DNA of 64,000 bases, taken from contig NZ_WBWE01000009.1 of assembly GCF_008932435.1 (NCBI RefSeq), positions 151,029 through 215,028 of the forward strand, in the 5' to 3' direction. The stretch comes from Brucella pseudintermedia (lineage in GTDB: Bacteria; Pseudomonadota; Alphaproteobacteria; Rhizobiales; Rhizobiaceae). The position numbers were made by a program, and so were the translations under genes. A model generated the notes under the pieces. It was not told where the DNA came from. It searched no databases and saw nothing but the letters and a program-made list of their open reading frames with translations. Of this stretch, positions 56,768-64,000 are shown one piece after another. Position 1 is the stretch's first letter. Each line of letters opens with the position of its first letter.

Positions 56768-58096
56768 TTATTGAGGTGGTGTGCCGTTATCTCGCAGGAC
56801 TTCGCCCGCGAGATAAAGCGATCCGCCAATCAGGATGCGCGGCGGCGCTTCATCCGGAGGCCATGTGTCGCGCAAAAGTTTCAACGCATTGGCAACCGAA
56901 TGCACGGGCTCCGCCGAAAGATTGGCTTTCTGCGCGGAAACCGCCAGCTCATCGTTGGGAATGCCCGCATCGCTGGACGGGATCGGCACAGTAAACACAT
57001 GCCGCGCCATGCCTGAAAAGGCTTCGAAATAGCCGACCGGGTCCTTGGTGTTGATCATGCCGGTGATGAGGAACAGCGGGCGTGCATTGCGCTCTTCAAG
57101 GTCGCCGAAGGCTTCCGCGATCACTGCACCCGCACCCGGATTGTGACCGCCATCAAGCCAGATTTCGGATGCTGCCGGGGCCATATCCACAAGCGTGCCA
57201 TGAGTCAGCCGCTGCATGCGGGCAGGCCAGTCCACCACCATCAGCGCCTTTTCGACAGCTTTGTCGGTCAGGTTGAAACCGGCCATCTGCACGGCCTCGA
57301 TTGCGGCTGCGGCATTGGAAATCTGGTGGCGTCCGGGCAGGCGCGGCAGAGGCAGGTCGATCAGGCCATCCTCGTTCTGGAACACCATCCGGCCATGTTC
57401 CTCGAAGGCGAGAAAATCCTGTCCGTAGACCGAAACCGGACAGTCAAGCCGGTCTGCTGTCGAGACAAGCACCTCCCGCGCTGCATCGAAGGGCTGGAAG
57501 CCGACCACGACCGGGCATTCCTTCTTGATGATGCCAGCCTTTTCGGCGGCAATAAGCTCCACGCGATCACCGAGATAGGCCTGATGGTCGATGGAAACCG
57601 GCATGATGAGCGAGACGGCGGGATCGGTAATGACATTGGTGGCGTCGAAACGCCCACCGAGGCCCACTTCCATGACGACGACATCCGCCGGATGCTCGGA
57701 AAAGAGCACGAAGGCCACAGCGGTCAGGATTTCGAAAACGGTGATGTGCTGCCCGTCATTGGCCGCTGCAACACGTTCTATGGCATCGGCCAGAACATCA
57801 TCGCTGACCAGCTTTCCGCCGCCGGGCGCCGCCAGTCGATAGCGCTCATGCCAGTGGACAAGATGCGGCGAGGTGTGGACGTGAACGTCGAAGCCGCCTG
57901 CTTCCAGAAGCGCACGGCAGAAAGCGGTCGCCGATCCCTTGCCGTTGGTTCCGGCAATGTGGATGACCGGCGGCAGCTTCAGATGCGGATTGCCGAGCTT
58001 CTCCAGAAGACCGCGGATGCGGTCCAGGGAAAGATCAAAACCCTTTGGATGCAACTGCATAAGCCGCTCGATTGCGGCGGCGGCTTTTTCTGTCAC
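56768..58096 (-). CDS. folC: Folylpolyglutamate synthase / dihydrofolate synthase
   Basis: The 442-residue Mur-ligase-fold enzyme has P-loop HIAGTNGKGSATAFCRALLE, HTSPHLVHWHERYRL, VMEVGLGGRFDATNVI and LDGGHNPGAGAVI. It adds glutamate to dihydropteroate and folates. It is the last gene of the leftward trp/accD run, 3 bp after the accD stop. The same order (trpF-trpB-trpA-accD-folC) is conserved in rhizobia. Confidence 0.95.
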   Translation of the reverse strand: MTEKAAAAIERLMQLHPKGFDLSLDRIRGLLEKLGNPHLKLPPVIHIAGTNGKGSATAFCRALLEAGGFDVHVHTSPHLVHWHERYRLAAPGGGKLVSDDVLADAIERVAAANDGQHITVFEILTAVAFVLFSEHPADVVVMEVGLGGRFDATNVITDPAVSLIMPVSIDHQAYLGDRVELIAAEKAGIIKKECPVVVGFQPFDAAREVLVSTADRLDCPVSVYGQDFLAFEEHGRMVFQNEDGLIDLPLPRLPGRHQISNAAAAIEAVQMAGFNLTDKAVEKALMVVDWPARMQRLTHGTLVDMAPAASEIWLDGGHNPGAGAVIAEAFGDLEERNARPLFLITGMINTKDPVGYFEAFSGMARHVFTVPIPSSDAGIPNDELAVSAQKANLSAEPVHSVANALKLLRDTWPPDEAPPRILIGGSLYLAGEVLRDNGTPPQ

Positions 58097-58098
58097 GA

Positions 58099-59004
58099 TC
58101 AGGCTGCCTTGCTGTTTGCTTCCGTCTTCTTGGCGTCCGGAGTGTCGCTGTTGCCAGGCTGCTTGGTCATGATCTTAAGGAGGCGCGCAATCGTGCTCTT
58201 TAGTTCAAGGCGAGAGACGACCATGTCGACCATGCCATGTTCCATGAGATAATCGGCGCTCTGGAAGCCCTCGGGGAGCTTTTCGCGGATCGTCTGTTCG
58301 ATGACGCGCGGTCCGGCAAAACCGATCAGTGCGCCGGGTTCAGCGATGTGGATATCGCCCAGCATGGCATAGGAAGCCGTCACGCCGCCGGTGGTCGGAT
58401 TGGTCAGGACAACGATATAGGGCAGACCGGCTTCTTTCAGCATTTCCACGGCAACTGTGGTGCGTGGAAGCTGCATGAGCGACAGGATGCCTTCCTGCAT
58501 GCGTGCGCCACCGGAGGCGGCGAACAGAACCATGGGGCGCTTCAGCTCGATGGCCTTTTCAAAGCCCTGAATGATCGCTTCACCGGCACCCATGCCAAGC
58601 GAGCCGCCCATGAAGCCGAAATCCTGGACGGTGGCGACAATCGGCAGGCCTTCGATGGTGCCGAGGCCGTTGACGATGGCGTCATCCATGCCGGTGCGGG
58701 TGCGATAATCCTTGAGACGGTCGATATATTTCTTCTCGTCGCGGAATTTCAGCGGATCGACCGGCACTTTCGGCGCTTCAAGGGTGGTGTATTCGCCATT
58801 GTCGAAGAAGAAGCGCAGGCGATCCTTCGCCTTGATGCGCATGTGATGGCCCGAGGACGGGATCACGAACTGGTTGCTCTCAAGGTCCTTGTGAAACACC
58901 ATCTCACCGGTCGACGGATCCTTGATCCAGAGGTTTTCCGGCATTTCACGGCGACCGAGCATCGAATTGATCTTCGGACGGACGTAGTTGGTGATCCAGT
59001 TCAT
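58099..59004 (-). CDS. accD: Acetyl-CoA carboxylase, carboxyltransferase subunit beta
   Basis: The 301-residue subunit has [60 protein letters not shown] and [22 protein letters not shown]. The N-terminal zinc-ribbon cysteines of the E. coli protein are absent here ([12 protein letters not shown] and [10 protein letters not shown] replace the CxxC pairs), so this form lacks the zinc site. It transfers CO2 from biotin to acetyl-CoA. It lies 60 bp after trpA. Confidence 0.94.
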   Translation of the reverse strand: MNWITNYVRPKINSMLGRREMPENLWIKDPSTGEMVFHKDLESNQFVIPSSGHHMRIKAKDRLRFFFDNGEYTTLEAPKVPVDPLKFRDEKKYIDRLKDYRTRTGMDDAIVNGLGTIEGLPIVATVQDFGFMGGSLGMGAGEAIIQGFEKAIELKRPMVLFAASGGARMQEGILSLMQLPRTTVAVEMLKEAGLPYIVVLTNPTTGGVTASYAMLGDIHIAEPGALIGFAGPRVIEQTIREKLPEGFQSADYLMEHGMVDMVVSRLELKSTIARLLKIMTKQPGNSDTPDAKKTEANSKAA

Positions 59005-59064
59005 GACGTTTGGTTCCGTTTCTTGTTCTTCGGCAACGACTTCTCAGCCGCTTAGATGGACGAT

Positions 59065-59904
59065 TTATTGGGCGGCTTCAAGGCGTGTAGCGCGAACGCT
59101 CTCTGCAAGAGCGTGGACAAGCCGGGTTGCGGCGGCGACAGGATCGCCCTTCGCCTTGCCGTTTTCGTCCAGTTCACCGGCAATCGCGTTGACAATCGCC
59201 GTGCCGACGACGACGCCATCCGCATGGGCGGCGATGGCTGCGGCCTGCTCCGGTGTCTTGACGCCGAAACCGACGCAGATCGGCAGATCGGTGCTCTTCT
59301 TGATGTGGCGCACGGCTTCGCCGACCTTTGCCGTGTCGGCAATGGCCGAACCGGTAATGCCGTTCATCGAGACGTAATAGACAAAGCCCGATGAATTATG
59401 CAGCACCTTCGGCAGGCGCTTGTCGTCGGTGGTCGGCGTGGTGAGGCGAATGAAATTGATGCCAGCTTTCATGGCGGGGATGCAAAGCTCCGCATCCATT
59501 TCGGAGGGAAGATCGACGACGATCAGCCCATCCACGCCGGAAGCCTTGGCATCGGCCAGAAAGCGCTCCACGCCATAGATATAGATCGGGTTGTAATAGC
59601 CCATCATCACGATAGGCGTCGTGTCATCTTCCTTGCGGAATTCTGCCGCCATGTGCAGCGTCTTGGCAAGCGTCTGGCCCGCTTTGAGGGCGCGAAGGCC
59701 TGCCGCCTGAATAGCCGGGCCATCCGCCATCGGATCGGAAAATGGCATGCCAAGCTCGATCACGTCCGCACCGGCCTTTGGCAGGGCTTTCATCACCTTG
59801 AGCGAGGTTTCGAGATCCGGATCGCCACCCATGAAATAGGTAACGAGCGCCGGACGGCCCTCGGCCTTCAGTTCTGCGAATTTGGTGTCGATGCGAGTAG
59901 TCAT
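59065..59904 (-). CDS. trpA: Tryptophan synthase alpha chain
   Basis: The 279-residue barrel has [38 protein letters not shown] with the catalytic Asp/Glu, [15 protein letters not shown] and [14 protein letters not shown]. It cleaves indole-3-glycerol phosphate to indole. The start [12 protein letters not shown] (59902-59904) was chosen; 24 open upstream codons overlap the preceding gene. That preceding gene separates it from trpB, unlike most trpBA pairs. Coupled to it by ATGA. Confidence 0.95.
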   Translation of the reverse strand: MTTRIDTKFAELKAEGRPALVTYFMGGDPDLETSLKVMKALPKAGADVIELGMPFSDPMADGPAIQAAGLRALKAGQTLAKTLHMAAEFRKEDDTTPIVMMGYYNPIYIYGVERFLADAKASGVDGLIVVDLPSEMDAELCIPAMKAGINFIRLTTPTTDDKRLPKVLHNSSGFVYYVSMNGITGSAIADTAKVGEAVRHIKKSTDLPICVGFGVKTPEQAAAIAAHADGVVVGTAIVNAIAGELDENGKAKGDPVAAATRLVHALAESVRATRLEAAQ

Positions 59905-60371
59905 ACCGTGCCCCGTGGCAAAGTGCGCGCCAGGTAGTCGGCAACGGGCTTGCCCGCCATCGCCGTTTCCATCCATGCGCGCCGTTCAAAGTCTATGATT
60001 CCCAGTTCCCACACGCAGGCCATCAAGAGCGGCTGTGCGGGCATGAATTCCACCTCGTCGCCGAGTTCCGACTGCCAGAGGATTTCCGTGGCAATGCCGC
60101 CCTCAAGCCACCAGTGCAGGAGCAGCCACAGGCCATCCTCACCCTGATGCAGAATCGCGAAACCCACGCCCAGATGCGGCAGGGCGGCGAGCTTTTCGGC
60201 GGCGGTTTCAATCTGTCTGCGGGCGAGGCCAACAGCGGCTTCCGCGACAGGGTTGGCCGGATCGGCTTCAATGATGTTGAGCTTGATCGTCGCCGGACCG
60301 CACGTCGTCAGGCCGTCGAACCATGCGGCGCGCGGCTTGTAGACGGAGATTTCGGCGACGTCGTTGCCCAT
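59901..60371 (-). CDS. Uncharacterised protein between trpB and trpA
   Basis: I do not recognise this 156-residue protein. It starts [20 protein letters not shown], one base after the trpB stop, and ends overlapping trpA by 4 bp. It is tryptophan-rich (seven Trp, for example [14 protein letters not shown]), with an alanine-rich helix ([20 protein letters not shown]) and no signal peptide or membrane helix. Its position strongly implies co-translation with both synthase subunits. An ORF start at 60425 exists but would overlap trpB. Confidence 0.85.
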   Translation of the reverse strand: MGNDVAEISVYKPRAAWFDGLTTCGPATIKLNIIEADPANPVAEAAVGLARRQIETAAEKLAALPHLGVGFAILHQGEDGLWLLLHWWLEGGIATEILWQSELGDEVEFMPAQPLLMACVWELGIIDFERRAWMETAMAGKPVADYLARTLPRGTV

Positions 60372-60372
60372 G

Positions 60373-62264
<1,892 letters not shown>

Positions 62265-62303
62265 AGGTTCCCCGTCGCACAAATCAGGGCACTACTCAAG
62301 TTG

Positions 62304-62939
62304 CTATCGGACCGGATGCCCGTCAAAACCTTGTGCAATCAGAAAATCATACGCCTCCATGACCTCAAGGGGAACTGCCTGCGCGATCTGGTAGCCCTTG
62401 GCGGGATATTCCAGAATGCGTTGCAGGTCGCCAGTCATCTCATGGATAAGCATTTCGACCGGATGATCCGCCGTCGGCTGGTCTTCAAAGGCGGTGAGGG
62501 GAGCGGTGATGCTTGCGCGCGCTTCCGGCCATTGGCGCGCCACGGTCGCCAGAACGCGGCGCTGGGTCTGCGGCTTTGTCACAAGGATGGCGCTGATGGC
62601 GCCGGGCGCAAGCCTTTCGCGGCTGAACCTTATGTTTTCGCCGATATTGGTGGCATTGGGCTCGATCGTGATCGCTTTTTCCGGCACGCCGCGCTTGATG
62701 GCGATTTCGGCAAAGGCTTCCGCTTCGCTGGTCTTATAGAGCTTTTCCGTCCAGTGGCCGCTTTTGCCGGTGAATACCAGCCAGGTCGCCATGCCTTCGA
62801 GAAAAAGATCGGCTGCTCTTTCGGCCACGCGCGGATCGTAGCTGCCAAGCCCGATGATGACATCGGCGGTTTCCAGCGGATCATAGATGCAGTGATAATC
62901 CCACAGCACCTTGGCGGCGGTCAGTACGGATGGGTTCAT
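62304..62939 (-). CDS. YdcF/DUF218 family protein
   Basis: The 211-residue protein has the DUF218 fold: an early ADVIIGLGSYDPRVAERAADL, WLVFTGKSGHWTEKLYKTSE, the ITIEPNATNIGENIRFSRE motif and ILVTKPQTQRRVLATVARQW. There is no signal peptide or membrane helix, so it is probably cytoplasmic, like E. coli YdcF, which binds SAM; other members act on envelope lipids. It is coupled to the upstream YgjP-type gene by ATGA. Confidence 0.88.
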   Translation of the reverse strand: MNPSVLTAAKVLWDYHCIYDPLETADVIIGLGSYDPRVAERAADLFLEGMATWLVFTGKSGHWTEKLYKTSEAEAFAEIAIKRGVPEKAITIEPNATNIGENIRFSRERLAPGAISAILVTKPQTQRRVLATVARQWPEARASITAPLTAFEDQPTADHPVEMLIHEMTGDLQRILEYPAKGYQIAQAVPLEVMEAYDFLIAQGFDGHPVR

Positions 62940-63700
62940 GTAAAGTCGATAGCCTGTAATGCGCTGCCATTGCGCTTCAGCCACGCCTTGCAGCGCTCCG
63001 TGTCGGGGCAAAGCTCATGGCAGAGTTTCCAGAATTTCGGCCCATGGTTCATCTCGATGAGATGGGCCACTTCATGGGCGACAAGATAATTGATCACCGG
63101 GGCAGGCGCCATGCCGATGCGCCAGGAGAAGGAAAGGACGCCGTCCGAGGTGCACGATCCCCAGCGGCTTTTCGTATCCTTGAAACGCACCGCTTTCGCC
63201 TTGCGGCCGACAGCGGCAGTGTGGCGGGCGACAAGCGCCTCGATCTCGCGCTTCACCTCGCGCTTGATGTGGTCGGCAACGCGGCGCGGCAGATGTGCCG
63301 GATCACCATGAACCAGCAGGATGTTGCCTTCAAGAAGCTCGGTGGTGCCGCGTCCCGGCTGGTGCACGATCTTGTGCGGCACGCCGCGCAGGGGGATTTT
63401 GATACCGGCGCGCACGCCCGGCTGGTCGGGCAGTTTTGCGATGCGGCTTTCAATCCAGCCTGCGTGGCGGTTGAGAAAGCTCAGCACTTCGCGTTCGGGA
63501 AGGCCGGGCGGAACCGTGACACGCAATCCCTTGCCGCCGGTTTCGATGCGCAAGGTCAGCCGTTTGGCACGGGGATTTTCGAAAACGCGCAAGGGAAGTT
63601 CCCGCCCAGCGACCGCGTGGATGCGTTCGCTGCGAACGGTTGTCGTCCCAGCGGATGCCCCTTTGCCGCTGATTTGCCGAAGAAAGGAAAGGCCCATCAT
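62936..63700 (-). CDS. YgjP-type (M48-related) zinc metallopeptidase
   Basis: The 254-residue protein has the zinc motif YLVAHEVAHLIEMNHGPKFW (HExxH plus a downstream His) and the conserved KAVRFKDTKSRWGSCTSDGVLSFSW block. Residues about 28-110 form the N-terminal beta-rich region. Family members such as YgjP are poorly characterised. It starts the leftward YdcF-trpF-trpB-trpA-accD-folC run. The terminator just upstream (63754) does not belong to it. Confidence 0.88.
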   Translation of the reverse strand: MMGLSFLRQISGKGASAGTTTVRSERIHAVAGRELPLRVFENPRAKRLTLRIETGGKGLRVTVPPGLPEREVLSFLNRHAGWIESRIAKLPDQPGVRAGIKIPLRGVPHKIVHQPGRGTTELLEGNILLVHGDPAHLPRRVADHIKREVKREIEALVARHTAAVGRKAKAVRFKDTKSRWGSCTSDGVLSFSWRIGMAPAPVINYLVAHEVAHLIEMNHGPKFWKLCHELCPDTERCKAWLKRNGSALQAIDFT

Positions 63701-63753
63701 TCAAGAATAAGCGATTCGTTCAAAAAGCCAAAAAATTTGCAGCTTACAGCAAA

Positions 63754-63776
63754 ACGGCGCGGTTTGACCGCGCCGT
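63754..63776 (-). terminator. Terminator of a leftward gene beyond the window
   Basis: ACGGCGCGGT (63754-63763) pairs with ACCGCGCCGT (63767-63776), loop TTG; leftward it is followed by TTTTGC. No leftward gene lies just to its right in the window, because the IS element starts there. Confidence 0.75.
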
Positions 63777-64000
63777 CAGACTGCTGACAAACCCCTGGCC
63801 TTGTTCAGGGGGTTGTGATTCATTGGCCATGTTGAAGAAACCCGCTCCGTCGCAGACGGCACTCGAGATGGTGACGCTCGACAGTCTGGTTCCGAAGGAT
63901 CACCTGCTTCGCAAGATCGATGCTGTGATCGACTTCTCCTTCATCCACGACCGCGTTGCCGGACTTTACTGCGCCGACAACGGCCGCCCGGCGCTCGATC
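63777..64000 (+). mobile_element. IS1182-family insertion sequence (left part, continues past the window)
   Basis: Positions 63829-64000 encode the start of a transposase. The stretch before it holds AACCCCTG (63790-63797) facing CAGGGGGTT (63807-63815), which may form a hairpin limiting read-through. The exact outer end and terminal inverted repeat cannot be fixed without the right half; 63777 is only the first base after the terminator stem. Confidence 0.7.
63829..64000 (+). CDS. IS1182-family transposase (5' part)
   Basis: The reading frame from the ATG at 63829 gives LKKPAPSQTALEMVTLDSLV, PKDHLLRKIDAVIDFSFIHD and LYCADNGRPALD, which is the N-terminal region of IS1182-type transposases. 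It runs off the window after 57 codons. The DDE catalytic part is not visible, so integrity is unknown. Confidence 0.85.
   Translation, partial: MLKKPAPSQTALEMVTLDSLVPKDHLLRKIDAVIDFSFIHDRVAGLYCADNGRPALD

Overview
The window is a slice of an alphaproteobacterial chromosome, almost certainly Brucellaceae (Brucella/Ochrobactrum type), and it spans the replication origin. The evidence for this is a ParB-ParA-RsmG-MnmG-MnmE block with parS-like sites, the hemE | intergenic | PPSR-maf-aroE-coaE-dnaQ | secB order that marks oriC in Caulobacter and rhizobia, and a ChvI/ChvG (BvrR/BvrS) - HPrK - EIIA - HPr cluster. Nearly all genes are core housekeeping genes at high coding density. I saw no rRNA, tRNA or CRISPR array.

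Layout. 1-4.9 kb: an ABC importer (binding protein, permease, ATPase) whose binding-protein gene is separated from the other two by about 2.6 kb. That gap holds a TetR regulator with a clear palindromic operator, a small secreted protein, a cytochrome b561 and copies of a dispersed repeat. 4.9-12 kb: holA, then leftward mnmE-mnmG-rsmG-parA-parB with one parS-like site in rsmG and two beside mnmE. 12-21.9 kb: a YyaL-type protein, rho, hemE-hemJ, the putative oriC (17,219-17,673), then PPSR-maf-aroE-coaE, dnaQ and secB. 22-29.3 kb: FxsA, a Tim44-like protein, MltA, Smr, an XRE regulator, a DUF1402 protein and hslV-DUF2585-hslU. 29.5-34.2 kb: hisB-DUF2628-hisH-hisA-hisF-hisE-coaA. 34.2-35.4 kb: an AT-rich-flanked, apparently acquired alginate-lyase-like gene, frameshifted in a poly-A tract at its start. 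35.4-44.4 kb: arfB, pckA, chvI-chvG-hprK, EIIA, HPr, a glutamate-racemase-like protein lacking both catalytic cysteines, and ahcY. 44.8-56.7 kb: a DivL-type kinase with tyrosine in place of the phospho-histidine, a TsaE-AmgK fusion, MurU, AddB, AddA and TrxA. 56.7-63.7 kb (leftward): YgjP, YdcF, trpF, trpB, an unrecognised gene, trpA, accD and folC. From about 63.8 kb an IS1182-family element begins and runs off the window.

How it fits together. The origin, ParAB/parS segregation machinery, DivL and a dense set of GANTC (CcrM) sites put cell-cycle control elements close together. ChvG-ChvI, HPrK and the permease-less PTS proteins form one signalling block beside the gluconeogenic gene pckA. 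The his and trp clusters each contain a non-biosynthetic passenger gene (DUF2628 in his, an unrecognised protein in trp).

Most worth a second look: the A8 frameshift in the alginate-lyase-like gene, the cysteine-less racemase homologue translationally coupled to HPr, a dispersed palindromic repeat carried in frame inside the DUF2628 gene, exact 41-bp inverted repeat copies around the TetR gene, and the GANTC cluster at oriC. All function calls are from reading the sequence; no database search was run.
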